Positions 8,551-17,046 of a stretch of DNA of 64,000 nucleotides are shown here, piece after piece (positions within the stretch are counted from its first letter, which is position 1; the number at the start of each line of letters is the position of its first letter). The stretch is from positions 1,054,001 to 1,118,000 of the forward strand of contig NZ_CP092483.1 of NCBI RefSeq assembly GCF_022429625.1. Reading direction: 5' to 3'. The stretch is from Devosia lacusdianchii (lineage in GTDB: Bacteria; Pseudomonadota; Alphaproteobacteria; Rhizobiales; Devosiaceae). The notes under the pieces are model-generated. The model was not told the DNA's origin. It saw only the letters and a list, made by a program, of their open reading frames with translations, and made no database searches. Both the position numbers and the translations under genes were made by a program.

Positions 8551-9297
8551 ATGAACCAGATCGACCTCAACGGCAAAGTGGCCGTTATCACCGGCGGCGC
8601 CCAGGGCATCGGCTTTGCTATCGCGCGGCGACTGGTGGCCTCGGGCGCGCGCGTCAGCCTGTGGGACATGAATGCAGAACTGCTGACCAGCGCCACGGCT
8701 GAACTCGGCGCGAACGCGTCATCGGTCACGGTCAACGTTGCCGACTATGACTCAGTAGCGGCGGCCACTGCCCGGGTCGAGCAGACGCTCGGCAGTCTCG
8801 ATATCCTGGTCCACTCGGCCGGTATCGCCGGCAAGAATGCGCCGCTCGATGAGTATGACCTCGACGAGTGGCGGCGGGTGATCGACATCGATCTCAATGG
8901 CGCTTTCTACGTCAATCGTGCCGTGCTGCCGGGGATGAAGGCGCGCAATTATGGCCGCATCGTCAACATTGCCTCGGTCGCGGCCAAGGAAGGCAATCCC
9001 AATGCGGCCGCCTACGCAGCGGCCAAAGCCGGGGTGGTCGGCATGACCAAGGCGGTTGGCAAGGAATGCGCGAAATACGATATCGCCATCAATGCCATTA
9101 CCCCCGCCACGGCCAAGACGCGCATTCTCGACGAGCTCAAGCCTGAATTCATCGACTACATGCTGAGCCGTATTCCGAGAGGTCGGTTCCTCGAGGTGGA
9201 AGAGGCCGCCAACATGGTGGCCTGGCTGGTTTCGGCCGAAAACAGCTTTACCACCGCCTCTGTTTTTGACCTCTCAGGCGGTCGCGCGACCTACTAA
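8551..9297 (+). CDS. SDR oxidoreductase, probable 2-keto-3-deoxy-L-rhamnonate dehydrogenase
   Basis: 248-residue classical SDR: TGGAQGIG cofactor loop, SAG in VHSAGIAGKN, NIASVAAKEG with the catalytic Ser, and YAAAK. The C-terminus FDLSGGRATY is typical of the dehydrogenases acting on 2-keto-3-deoxy-L-rhamnonate (LRA5 type), which give the 2,4-diketo acid. The ATG at 8551 is preferred over a TTG three bases earlier because GGAG lies about seven bases upstream. It is the last gene of the operon. The lactonase (LRA2) and the 2,4-diketo-acid hydrolase (LRA6) are not in this window. Confidence 0.78.
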   Translation: MNQIDLNGKVAVITGGAQGIGFAIARRLVASGARVSLWDMNAELLTSATAELGANASSVTVNVADYDSVAAATARVEQTLGSLDILVHSAGIAGKNAPLDEYDLDEWRRVIDIDLNGAFYVNRAVLPGMKARNYGRIVNIASVAAKEGNPNAAAYAAAKAGVVGMTKAVGKECAKYDIAINAITPATAKTRILDELKPEFIDYMLSRIPRGRFLEVEEAANMVAWLVSAENSFTTASVFDLSGGRATY

Positions 9298-9311
9298 GCA
9301 AGAGGAGAAGG

Positions 9312-9326
9312 GCCCGATGCTCGGGC
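9312..9326 (+). terminator. Weak hairpin after the rhamnose operon
   Basis: Stem GCCCGA / TCGGGC with a TGC loop, followed by a poor T tract. It lies between convergent genes (stops at 9297 and 9401). Confidence 0.35.
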
Positions 9327-9400
9327 TCTTGCAGGACAAGCGCCGGGAATTGCTTCTCTAGAAGAATTGGGGCCGACGCGGCTGGCGCGCAGGGGCTCGA

Positions 9401-10186
9401 TTATGAGCCATGCGTCCAGCCGAGGCGCATTTCAACTCGCTTGGCGCTGTCTTTTACCAAGGCGATGAGGTCGGCGTGGACCTTGGATTCAGGGACTACG
9501 ATGGACATCGTTGCGTGACAGGCACCCCTGTTGTCGCGGATGGGCGCGGCGATGCAGGCTACGGCGAAATCGGATTCGCCGGCCTGGATGGAAAATCCCT
9601 GTGCTAGTGCCTCGCGAGCGTTGTCGGCCAGCACCAGCGGGTCCGTTTCGGCTCGGCCCGTGGGAGACACACGCGCCGAGCGTTTGAAAATGCCCAGCAA
9701 TTCCTCGTCTGGCAGATGGCCCACTAACAGACGACCGGAAGCCGTCCAGTTTAGGGGGCTGCGGCTGCCGACGCGGGAGCTGACGTTGAAGTGGCCACTC
9801 CCATCTTCCATGGCGAGCACCACCATCATGTCCTGGTCGCGACCGCAGATCTGCACGGTTTCGCCGGAGAGCCGGGCAAGCTCGTGCATCTCCTGGGTGG
9901 CGGCGCCAAGCAGGTCGACGTGGCGAGCGTAGGTCAGGCCATAGTGGTAGAGGCGCGGTCCCAGCCAGATAAGGCCATTGGCGTCGCGGTTGAGCAGGTC
10001 CTTATCCACCAGGTCATCGATTATGGCATAGATGGTGGAGAGTGGCGCGCCGATGCCGCGCGCGATTTCGTAGGCCGTGGAGGCCTGCTCGACGCGTTGC
10101 AGGTGGTCGAATATCTGCAGGGCCCGGTCGATGCCGCTGGTGCGCGAGCGGCGGGTCGGTTCCACTGTGGTTTCGATGTCGCTCAC
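9401..10186 (-). CDS. IclR-family transcriptional regulator
   Basis: 261 residues. The N-terminal winged HTH (SGIDRALQIFDHLQR, TAYEIARGIGAPLSTIYAIID) is followed by the IclR effector domain (SGETVQICGRDQDMMVVLAMED, RSPLNWTASGRLLVGHLPD, QAGESDFAVACIAAPIRD). The start is a GTG with GGAG seven bases upstream; an ATG two bases earlier is out of frame and hits TGA at once. It is the last gene of the minus-strand operon and probably controls it. The palindrome at 18597-18620, before the first gene, is a candidate target. Confidence 0.9.
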   Translation of the reverse strand: MSDIETTVEPTRRSRTSGIDRALQIFDHLQRVEQASTAYEIARGIGAPLSTIYAIIDDLVDKDLLNRDANGLIWLGPRLYHYGLTYARHVDLLGAATQEMHELARLSGETVQICGRDQDMMVVLAMEDGSGHFNVSSRVGSRSPLNWTASGRLLVGHLPDEELLGIFKRSARVSPTGRAETDPLVLADNAREALAQGFSIQAGESDFAVACIAAPIRDNRGACHATMSIVVPESKVHADLIALVKDSAKRVEMRLGWTHGS

Positions 10187-10229
10187 ATGCTGCTCCAGGC
10201 CACCGAGATGGTTACGACCATCTAAGCCT

Positions 10230-11438
10230 TCAGTCGGGCCAGTTCAATATTGCAGCTTCCTGCGCCAGCCAGCGTTCGGCCAGCGGGGTGAAGATCATCT
10301 CGTTGGAACGCTGAGCGCGCTCCAGTTCCTCAACCAGCCGCTGGGCGACAACGGTTTCCTCGCCGGGGTGGAGGTTGCAGGGATCGAGGAAGAAGTGGCC
10401 GTGTTCGGCCTCGTGATCGCGGACGATCACCGGGCGATCGCCGCGGGCCATGGCGCTGGCGAGGTCCCAGGCGGTGATGCGGGCGGCCTCCGGATCGATG
10501 GCCACCTTGAGACGGTCGAGCGGGTTGTCGGTTGGGTCCGGGACGATCCTGGCGATGACGCCCGGGCGGGCGTCGAGCGTTTCGACCCAGAGATCGAGCG
10601 CGGCGCGCTCGCGGGCGCGGATGCCGTCATGATCGCGGGTCTTCCAGGCTTCGAGGGCGGTGATGACGCCGGCAATGCCTTCCTTGCCGACCTTCATGCC
10701 GCGACCGATGCCGCGGTTCTGCAGGTAGATGTTGCGCACGAAATCCTTGTCGCCGGCGCAGATACCCGAGGTCGGGCCGCCCAGGAACTTGTGGCCGGAG
10801 TAGAGCACCACGTCGGCGCCATCGGCGAGGAACTTGCGCAGGTCATACTCGGATGCTGCGTCGACGATGACCTTGACGCCCCTGGCGTGGCAGACTTCGG
10901 CGAAGGTCTTGAGCGGGATTTGGGCGTAGTCGACCACATGGTGGGAGACGACGAAGACGGCGGCTACCGTCCGCTCGGTGATGGCGCCGGCCAGTTGATA
11001 GGCATGGGCGCTGGTGGCCTGGCCGATCGGGACGACCTTGCCGCCGGCGATGCGAATGGCCTGTTCCACCGGCGCGCCGTAGCTGACCATGTGGCCGGTC
11101 TGGATGAGGACCTCGTTGCGGAGCGTCCCGGTGTCGGGGAGTTGCTCGATGGCCCAGAGGTTGTCGCCGGTGATGGCGGCGGCGACCGCCAGGCTGATCG
11201 CGGCGGAACAGGAGGCGGTGACGAAGCCGGCCTCGGCGCCGGTGAGTTCGGCGATCGCGGTGCTGGCGCGGCGGTGCAGGTCGCCCATTTCGACGAACTC
11301 GGACAACACCCGCGTGATGGCAGACACGGCTTCGGGCACGACAATGGAGGCACCGAGCGATGTCATGGTGCCCGACACGTTGATCACGGGGCGCAGCCCC
11401 AACTGGGCGCGAATGTCGCCTGCCACTTTATCGTTCAT
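10230..11438 (-). CDS. SelA-fold PLP-dependent lyase (D-glucosaminate-6-phosphate ammonia-lyase-like)
   Basis: 402 residues. The N-terminus GLRPVINVSGTMTSLGAS is the start motif of the SelA/DgaE-like group. VVLYSGHKFLGGPTSG contains the PLP lysine, and an Asp in VIVDAASEYDLRKF would pair with the pyridine nitrogen. These enzymes are not selenocysteine synthases; known relatives eliminate ammonia from amino-sugar acids. The ATG at 11438 follows GGGGAGA; an upstream extension overlaps the RidA gene and is rejected. The amidohydrolase and RidA partners suggest a pathway of deacylation, ammonia elimination and imine hydrolysis. The true substrate is unknown. Confidence 0.8.
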   Translation of the reverse strand: MNDKVAGDIRAQLGLRPVINVSGTMTSLGASIVVPEAVSAITRVLSEFVEMGDLHRRASTAIAELTGAEAGFVTASCSAAISLAVAAAITGDNLWAIEQLPDTGTLRNEVLIQTGHMVSYGAPVEQAIRIAGGKVVPIGQATSAHAYQLAGAITERTVAAVFVVSHHVVDYAQIPLKTFAEVCHARGVKVIVDAASEYDLRKFLADGADVVLYSGHKFLGGPTSGICAGDKDFVRNIYLQNRGIGRGMKVGKEGIAGVITALEAWKTRDHDGIRARERAALDLWVETLDARPGVIARIVPDPTDNPLDRLKVAIDPEAARITAWDLASAMARGDRPVIVRDHEAEHGHFFLDPCNLHPGEETVVAQRLVEELERAQRSNEMIFTPLAERWLAQEAAILNWPD

Positions 11439-11460
11439 TGCTTGTCTCCCCTGGGCGTGG

Positions 11461-11952
11461 TCAGTCAAAGGCGATGACGGCTTCGATCTCGACCGTAATC
11501 TGATTGGGCAGCGAGCCGAAGCCCACGGCCGAACGCGCATGCATGCCGATGCTGCCGAAGACGTCACGCATCAGGTCCGAGCAGCCATCGATGACGGCAG
11601 GGTGGTCGGTAAAGTCGGGCGTGGCATTGACCATGCCGAGCAGCTTGACGATGCGGCGGACCCGGCCGAGATCGCCCAAAGCGGCCTGCATGACCGCGAT
11701 GAGATTGATGCCGGTGAGGCGCGCATGCGCATAGGCGGACTCGACCGAAACCCCGCCACCGACCTTGCCGGTATGAAGGCGCCCATCGGCCTCGGTCGGC
11801 CCCTGGCCGGAGAGGAACAGCAACTTGCCCTCGGCAACATGGGTGACGAAATTGGCGATCGGCGAGGGTGCTGCGGGCAGTACGATGCCCAGGGCCGCAA
11901 GGCGATCGTAAGGCGTGGCATCCGGGCGCTTGGCAAGCTCGGAAATGCTCAT
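11461..11952 (-). CDS. RidA family protein (YjgF/Rid, long type)
   Basis: 163 residues with the Rid core: VTHVAEGKLLFLSGQGPTE, a middle GVSVESAYAHARLTGINLIAV helix, and a C-terminal HARSAVGFGSLPNQITVEIE carrying the arginine that holds the substrate carboxylate. Rid enzymes hydrolyse 2-aminoacrylate-like enamines/imines released by PLP lyases, which suits its position directly upstream of the lyase gene (22-base gap). The ATG at 11952 has GGAG seven bases before it; a TTG twelve bases upstream is less likely. Confidence 0.88.
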   Translation of the reverse strand: MSISELAKRPDATPYDRLAALGIVLPAAPSPIANFVTHVAEGKLLFLSGQGPTEADGRLHTGKVGGGVSVESAYAHARLTGINLIAVMQAALGDLGRVRRIVKLLGMVNATPDFTDHPAVIDGCSDLMRDVFGSIGMHARSAVGFGSLPNQITVEIEAVIAFD

Positions 11953-11965
11953 GGAGAACTCCAAC

Positions 11966-12928
11966 TCAGACTAGTTCGCCATGGCGGATGCAGGCGACGT
12001 GGTGGTTAGCGCCAAGATGCTCGGCGGGTGGAACGGTTTGCGCGCAGGCCTCGATGGCCACCGGGCAACGGGTACGGAAGACGCAGCCCGACGGAGGGTC
12101 GATCGGGGATGGAATGTCGCCCTGCAGCGGCACATGGGTGCGCCTGCGGGTGGGGTCGGGAACCGGGGCCGTGGCGAGGAGCGCCTTGGTGTAGGGGTGC
12201 CGCGGCTTGGCGTAAACCTGACGCGACGGACCCCGTTCCATGATGCGGCCCAAATACATCACCACCACTTCGTCGCAGAGATATTCGACCACGCTGAGAT
12301 CGTGGGCGATGAAAAGCATGGTGAGGCCCAAGCGCTGCTGGAGCTCGCCCAGCAGGTTGAGCACCTGCGCCTGCACCGAAACATCGAGGGCCGATACGGG
12401 CTCGTCGGCAACGATGAAATCCGGCTCCACCGCCAGCGCCCTGGCGATGCCGATGCGCTGCCGCTGTCCGCCGGAGAATTCGTGGGGGTAGCGGCGCGCA
12501 TATTCCGGCGCCAGCCCGACAAGGGTCAGCAACTCGGCAATGCGATCCCGGCGCGCGGCGCCGCGTGGATAGCCGCGCGCGTCGAGGGCTTCGCCCAAAA
12601 TGGCATCGATGCGCATGCGTGGATTGAGGCTGGAATAGGGATCCTGAAAAACGATCTGGAGCCGCTTGCGCCATGCCCGCATGTCGCGCTGGTTGAGCGC
12701 GAAAATATCGGTGCCATCGAAAATGGCCTGGCCGCTGGTCGGCTCGACCAGCCGCAGGATGGAGCGGCCCACGGTGGTCTTGCCCGAGCCGCTCTCGCCG
12801 ACCAGGCCAACGGTCGTGCCGCGGCGGATGTCGAAGCTCACATTTTCAACGGCGTGGACGATGCGGCCATTGCGGCCGGGGAAGCGCTTGGTGAGGCTCT
12901 TGACGCTGAGCAAGGTGTCATCGGTCAT
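11966..12928 (-). CDS. Oligopeptide/dipeptide ABC transporter ATP-binding protein (DppF type)
   Basis: 320 residues. Walker A is GESGSGKTT, the signature is FSGGQRQRIGIARAL, Walker B is FIVADEPVSAL, and the C-terminal oligo_HPY zinc-ribbon-like region has cysteines in GCVFRTRCPVA and ACIRHG. The ATG overlaps the stop of the preceding ATPase gene (ATGA). It forms a heterodimeric motor with the product of 12925-13941. Confidence 0.92.
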   Translation of the reverse strand: MTDDTLLSVKSLTKRFPGRNGRIVHAVENVSFDIRRGTTVGLVGESGSGKTTVGRSILRLVEPTSGQAIFDGTDIFALNQRDMRAWRKRLQIVFQDPYSSLNPRMRIDAILGEALDARGYPRGAARRDRIAELLTLVGLAPEYARRYPHEFSGGQRQRIGIARALAVEPDFIVADEPVSALDVSVQAQVLNLLGELQQRLGLTMLFIAHDLSVVEYLCDEVVVMYLGRIMERGPSRQVYAKPRHPYTKALLATAPVPDPTRRRTHVPLQGDIPSPIDPPSGCVFRTRCPVAIEACAQTVPPAEHLGANHHVACIRHGELV

Positions 12929-13941
12929 AGCTCGTGGCTCCGTAGACAGCGCGAAAAGGTGTCTGGTCCCGCCGGGACCAGCGCGGGCAGGGCGGTGCGG
13001 CAAGCCTCGATTGCCATGGCGCAACGCGGCTCGAACGCGCAGCCGGGCGGCAGGTTGGTGATGGGGGGCACCGAGCCCGGAATAGAGTAGAGCGCCCGGC
13101 GCTCGCCATCGGTGCCCAGATCGCGCGTGGCATCGGGGGTGCAGGCAAGCAGACCCTTGGTGTAAGGGTGGGTCTGGTGGGCGAAGAGACTATTGACCGG
13201 CGCCTGCTCGACCACGCGGCCGCCATACATGACCACCACGTCATGGGCGATCTCGGCCACCACCCCCAGATTGTGGGTGATGAACAGGATCGACATGCCG
13301 AACTGGGCCTGCAGGCGCTGCAGCAGGTCGAGGATCTGCGCCTGGATGGTAACGTCGAGCGCGGTGGTCGGCTCGTCGGCAATCAGCAGCGATGGGTTGC
13401 AGCTCAGCGCCATGGCGATCATGACGCGCTGGCGCATGCCACCCGACATCTGATGCGGATAGTCATCGAGACGGCGCGCGGCGTCGGGGATTTCAACATG
13501 CCGGAGCATTTCGAGTGCGCGGGCGCGTGCGTCGGTGCGGTTGAGCGGCGTGTGCAGCGCGATCATCTCGCCGATCTGGTCGCCCACGGTGTAGAGCGGA
13601 TTGAGCGAGGTCATCGGCTCCTGGAAGATCATGGCGATCTCGTTGCCGCGGATGGCACGAAACTGCCTCGGGGAGAACTGCGCCAGGTCGTGAACTTTGC
13701 CGGCGCGATCCCGAAACAGGGCCTCGCCGCTGACGATCCGCCCAGGCTTGGCCAGGAGCCCCATGACGGAGAGGCTGGTGACGGATTTGCCCGACCCGGA
13801 CTCGCCGACAACCGCCAGCGTCTTGCCGCGCTTGAGATCGAAGGTGACGCCATCGACCGCTTTGGCGGTGAGGCGCTTGCCCACGAACCAGGTCTTGAGG
13901 TCGCGGACCGATAGGATGGTGTCGGATGCCATGTCGGTCAT
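12925..13941 (-). CDS. Oligopeptide/dipeptide ABC transporter ATP-binding protein (DppD type)
   Basis: 338 residues. Walker [14 protein letters not shown], a Q-loop within [12 protein letters not shown], signature [15 protein letters not shown], Walker [14 protein letters not shown], and the C-terminal oligo_HPY segment ([12 protein letters not shown]). The chosen ATG at 13941 overlaps the amidohydrolase stop (ATGA); the longer open frame upstream lies in the amidohydrolase and is rejected. Confidence 0.92.
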   Translation of the reverse strand: MTDMASDTILSVRDLKTWFVGKRLTAKAVDGVTFDLKRGKTLAVVGESGSGKSVTSLSVMGLLAKPGRIVSGEALFRDRAGKVHDLAQFSPRQFRAIRGNEIAMIFQEPMTSLNPLYTVGDQIGEMIALHTPLNRTDARARALEMLRHVEIPDAARRLDDYPHQMSGGMRQRVMIAMALSCNPSLLIADEPTTALDVTIQAQILDLLQRLQAQFGMSILFITHNLGVVAEIAHDVVVMYGGRVVEQAPVNSLFAHQTHPYTKGLLACTPDATRDLGTDGERRALYSIPGSVPPITNLPPGCAFEPRCAMAIEACRTALPALVPAGPDTFSRCLRSHEL

Positions 13942-15146
13942 GCCGGTCCCCCGCAGTGTGGGCAGCTGTGCCCCGGTTCGGGCTGATGGCGGCGGGCCGC
14001 GACGGCCTCGGCACCCAGAATGGCGTAGCGCGGTTCGAACGTCTGGTGCAGCGTGCTGCGCGTTCCCTGGCTGTCGGCGACCACTAGGTCGGTGTTTTCC
14101 AGCTCGAACAGCGTGAACTCCGCCGGCTTGCCGATGGCCAGCAGATCGTCCGCCGGCTTGCCGATGGCGCGCTTGGGTGCGGTGGAGGAGGCCACGACCA
14201 CGTCTTCCATACTCATGCCGAGCGAGAGCAGCTTGCTCATCGTCGTCGCCATGTCCCACACCGAGGTGTCCATGGAGCGATTGTGCAGGTCGGTCGAGAT
14301 GGTGGTGGGCTTGAGCCCCCGTGCCAGTGCCGCCTTGCCGACGTCGAAGGAGAACGAGGCGCCGCCATGGCCCACGTCCAGAACGATGCCGCGACGGCTG
14401 GCCTCTTCGGCGAGTTGGTAGAGGTCTTCGTCCTCGATGATGGAACCGCCCTGCTTGCCATTGAAGCAATGGGTGACAATGTCGCCCTCGGTCAGCAGGC
14501 CCAGCACGTCATCATAGAGCGGCGGCGGCTCGCCGACATGGACCATGACGGGCAGGTCGAGGATGCGGCTGAGCTTCTTGGCGAGCTTGAGCGGCACCAG
14601 ATCCCAACCGCCGGAGATCACTGCGCTGGCACGGACCTTGAGGCCGACGATGATATCGCGGTTTTCCTTGATGACGCCGATGGTGCGATCGATGTCGATC
14701 GAGCGCATGTCCTGCAACTCGGTGACGCGGTTGCAGGCGACGAGGCCGATCGAGCCGAGGTTGAGGAAGGCGTAGACGTTCTCGCGGGCGGGTTCGATGA
14801 TGAACTCGCGCAGGCCGTGGAAGTTGGCTTCGCCGGCCGATCCGGCATCGACAATGGTGGTGACGCCGCGCTCGGCGCCGGCCTGCTCGGGGCGGATCGA
14901 GATATCGGTACCGCCATACCAGACATGGGCGTGGAGATCGGTCCAGCCAGGGCTGATCCAGGCGCCGTTGGCGGTGACGGGACGGAAGCTCTCGGCCGAA
15001 ATGGACGGGCCGAGGTCGCGGATGGTGCCGTTGGCGTCGACCAGAACGTCCACGAGGTCAGGCAGGTTCGGTTGGCCGAAGCCGACCGGCCTAGCGCCCT
15101 TGATCAGCAGGCCCTGGGCCTGGAGTTTGAAGCGGTTATCGAACAT
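13938..15146 (-). CDS. Amidohydrolase/deacetylase family metallohydrolase (cog3964, EF_0837/AHA_3915 type)
   Basis: 402-residue TIM-barrel hydrolase. Metal ligands are visible in PGWTDLHAHVWYG (HxH), in LKVRASAV (likely carbamylated lysine), VMVHVGEPP and VTHCFNGKQGG, and Asp in TISTDLHNRSM. This is the cog3964 group, often misnamed dihydroorotase; the characterised Agrobacterium member Atu3266 hydrolyses acetyl esters of alpha-hydroxy acids such as acetyl-(R)-mandelate. Oddly, the protein ends in a CPHCGGPA tail with a CxxC pair. The gene sits between permease and ATPase genes of the importer, with 1- and 4-base overlaps, so it should act on the imported compound. Confidence 0.85.
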   Translation of the reverse strand: MFDNRFKLQAQGLLIKGARPVGFGQPNLPDLVDVLVDANGTIRDLGPSISAESFRPVTANGAWISPGWTDLHAHVWYGGTDISIRPEQAGAERGVTTIVDAGSAGEANFHGLREFIIEPARENVYAFLNLGSIGLVACNRVTELQDMRSIDIDRTIGVIKENRDIIVGLKVRASAVISGGWDLVPLKLAKKLSRILDLPVMVHVGEPPPLYDDVLGLLTEGDIVTHCFNGKQGGSIIEDEDLYQLAEEASRRGIVLDVGHGGASFSFDVGKAALARGLKPTTISTDLHNRSMDTSVWDMATTMSKLLSLGMSMEDVVVASSTAPKRAIGKPADDLLAIGKPAEFTLFELENTDLVVADSQGTRSTLHQTFEPRYAILGAEAVAARRHQPEPGHSCPHCGGPA

Positions 15147-16009
15147 CACACATCCTTGGCGAGACGCGGGTCGAGGAAGTCGCGGAGGCCGTCGCCGACC
15201 AGTTGCAGCGAGAGAACCGCGACGATGATGGCGCCGCCGGGGAACCACATGATCCAGGGTGCCTGCTCGAGATACTGGCGGCCCACGGAAATCATCGTGC
15301 CCCAGGTCGGGATATCAGGCGAGATGCCGACGCCCAGGAAGGAGAGGCCGGCCTCGGCCAGAATCGCGTTGGCGAAGATGAAGGTGGCCTGCACCAGCAG
15401 CGGCGAAGTGACGTTGCGAAGGACGTGGCGCACCAGAGTGACATGGGTGGGAACGCCGAGCGCACGAGCCGCTTCGACGTAAGGCAGTTCGCGGATCACC
15501 AGCGTCGAGGCGCGAACGACGCGGGCCAGGCGCGGGGCATAGACGACGCCGAGCGCGATAACGACGTTGGTGGCGGAGGCACCGAGCGCGGCCACCAGGG
15601 CGATGGCCAACAGGATATCGGGGAAGGCCATCATGGCGTCGATCAGGCGGGACACCGGGGCATCGAGCCGGCGGAAGAAGCCGGCCATCAGGCCCAGGAA
15701 GACGCCGATGATCGACGAGAAGATGACCACGGCAAAGCCGACGGCAATCGAGGTGCGTCCCGAATAGAGGACGCGGGTAAACACGTCGCGGCCAAGATCG
15801 TCGGTGCCGAACAGATTGACCCAGCTCGGCGGCAGCATGCGGTTGCGGACCGCCAGTTGCGCCGGGTCATAGGGCGTAATCACCGGTGCCAGGAGCGACA
15901 GCACCACCATGGCTATCAGGATCAGCAACCCGGCCATAGCGGTCGGGCGGCTTGCCATCTTCATGAGCAGATTGGGTTCGCGGAACCCGCTTTGTGCAAC
16001 AGCAGCCAT
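15146..16009 (-). CDS. Oligopeptide/dipeptide ABC transporter permease (DppC type)
   Basis: 287 residues, about six membrane spans, with the DppC-type N-terminal OppC_N helix (AMAGLLILIAMVVLSLLAPV), LFGTDDLGRDVFTRVLYSGR and the EAA loop YVEAARALGVPTHVTLVRHV. The ATG at 16009 overlaps the DppB stop (TGATG). The stop overlaps the amidohydrolase ATG by one base. Confidence 0.93.
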   Translation of the reverse strand: MAAVAQSGFREPNLLMKMASRPTAMAGLLILIAMVVLSLLAPVITPYDPAQLAVRNRMLPPSWVNLFGTDDLGRDVFTRVLYSGRTSIAVGFAVVIFSSIIGVFLGLMAGFFRRLDAPVSRLIDAMMAFPDILLAIALVAALGASATNVVIALGVVYAPRLARVVRASTLVIRELPYVEAARALGVPTHVTLVRHVLRNVTSPLLVQATFIFANAILAEAGLSFLGVGISPDIPTWGTMISVGRQYLEQAPWIMWFPGGAIIVAVLSLQLVGDGLRDFLDPRLAKDV

Positions 16010-16950
16010 CAGTAGCGCACCCGCGGATCGACGATGAGGTAGAGCATGTCGATGACAAAATTGACCAGCACGTAGAGGCCGGCGACGACCAGCAAAGCGC
16101 CCTGGATCAGCGGATAATCGCGACGCAGGACGGCCGAGACGATGAGGCTCCCGACCCCGGGCAGGCCGAACACCGTCTCGGTGACGATGGCGCCGGAGAT
16201 GAGCAGCGCGGCGGTCAGGCCGACGACGGTGAGAATGGGGATGAGCGCATTCTTGAGGGCATGCTTCACCACCACGCGCCATTCGCTCATGCCCTTGGAG
16301 CGGGCGGTGCGGACATAGTCATCGTTGAGCACGTCGAGCATCGAGGCGCGGGTGAAGCGGGTGATCAGGGCGGAACTGATCAGTCCCAGCGTCACGGCGG
16401 GCAGCACGAGGTGGTGCATGCGCTCGGCGAAGCTGGCGCCGGGGCCGCCATAACCCGACGTGTCGAACCAGCCCAGCTTGACCGCGAAGAACTGCATGAG
16501 GATCAGGCCCAGCCAGAAACTCGGAATGGAGGCCGCAAACATTGCCAGCGTGGTGGCTGCCTGATCGAAGATCGAACCGCGCCAGTAGGCCGACAGCACA
16601 CCGACGGGCAGGGCGATCACGGTGGCGATCAGCAGCGAGAAGATGGTGAGGAAGAACGTCGGTTCCGCGCGCTGCATCAGCGCCTCGGTCACCGGCATGT
16701 TGAGGAAGATCGACTGCCCGAAATCACCCCGCAGGATGCCGCCCACATAGGTGACGAACTGCTGCGGAATGGAGGCATTGAGGCCCAGCCGCTCGCGGAG
16801 GCTTTCGATGTCGGCCGCGGTCGCGTCCGGACCCAGCATGACGGCGGCGGGGTCGCCTGGCGTAACACGCACGATGACGAAGACGATGGTGACCACCAGC
16901 GCCATCACGATCAGCATGCCCAGGATACGATTGAGTGCAGAACGAACCAT
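16009..16950 (-). CDS. Oligopeptide/dipeptide ABC transporter permease (DppB type)
   Basis: 313 residues with the DppB layout: an N-terminal membrane anchor (ILGMLIVMALVVTIVFVIVR), VTPGDPAAVMLG, a long periplasmic loop, and the EAA-loop region YVRTARSKGMSEWRVVVKHALKNAL. It partners DppC in the translocation pore. It is separated from the binding-protein gene by a 96-base gap holding a strong hairpin. Confidence 0.93.
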   Translation of the reverse strand: MVRSALNRILGMLIVMALVVTIVFVIVRVTPGDPAAVMLGPDATAADIESLRERLGLNASIPQQFVTYVGGILRGDFGQSIFLNMPVTEALMQRAEPTFFLTIFSLLIATVIALPVGVLSAYWRGSIFDQAATTLAMFAASIPSFWLGLILMQFFAVKLGWFDTSGYGGPGASFAERMHHLVLPAVTLGLISSALITRFTRASMLDVLNDDYVRTARSKGMSEWRVVVKHALKNALIPILTVVGLTAALLISGAIVTETVFGLPGVGSLIVSAVLRRDYPLIQGALLVVAGLYVLVNFVIDMLYLIVDPRVRY

Positions 16951-17009
16951 GGGAAGTTCCTTGCCAAGGCGCTCACTGCTTGGCGAACGCGCGGGTTGGC
17001 CGGCTAGGG

Positions 17010-17034
17010 GCCGCCGCGGGGGAGCCGCGGCGGC
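17010..17034 (-). terminator. Intercistronic hairpin after binding-protein gene
   Basis: Perfect 10-bp stem GCCGCCGCGG / CCGCGGCGGC with a 5-base loop, 12 bases past the binding-protein stop, without a T tract. It more likely protects or attenuates the message than ends it. Confidence 0.5.
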
Positions 17035-17046
17035 GTGCTGGTCAGC

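Noticed and set aside
10230..11438. Selenocysteine synthase (selA)
   Set aside because: The fold is SelA-like, but there is no selB or tRNA-Sec nearby, and the context (amidohydrolase, RidA, importer) fits the ammonia-lyase branch.
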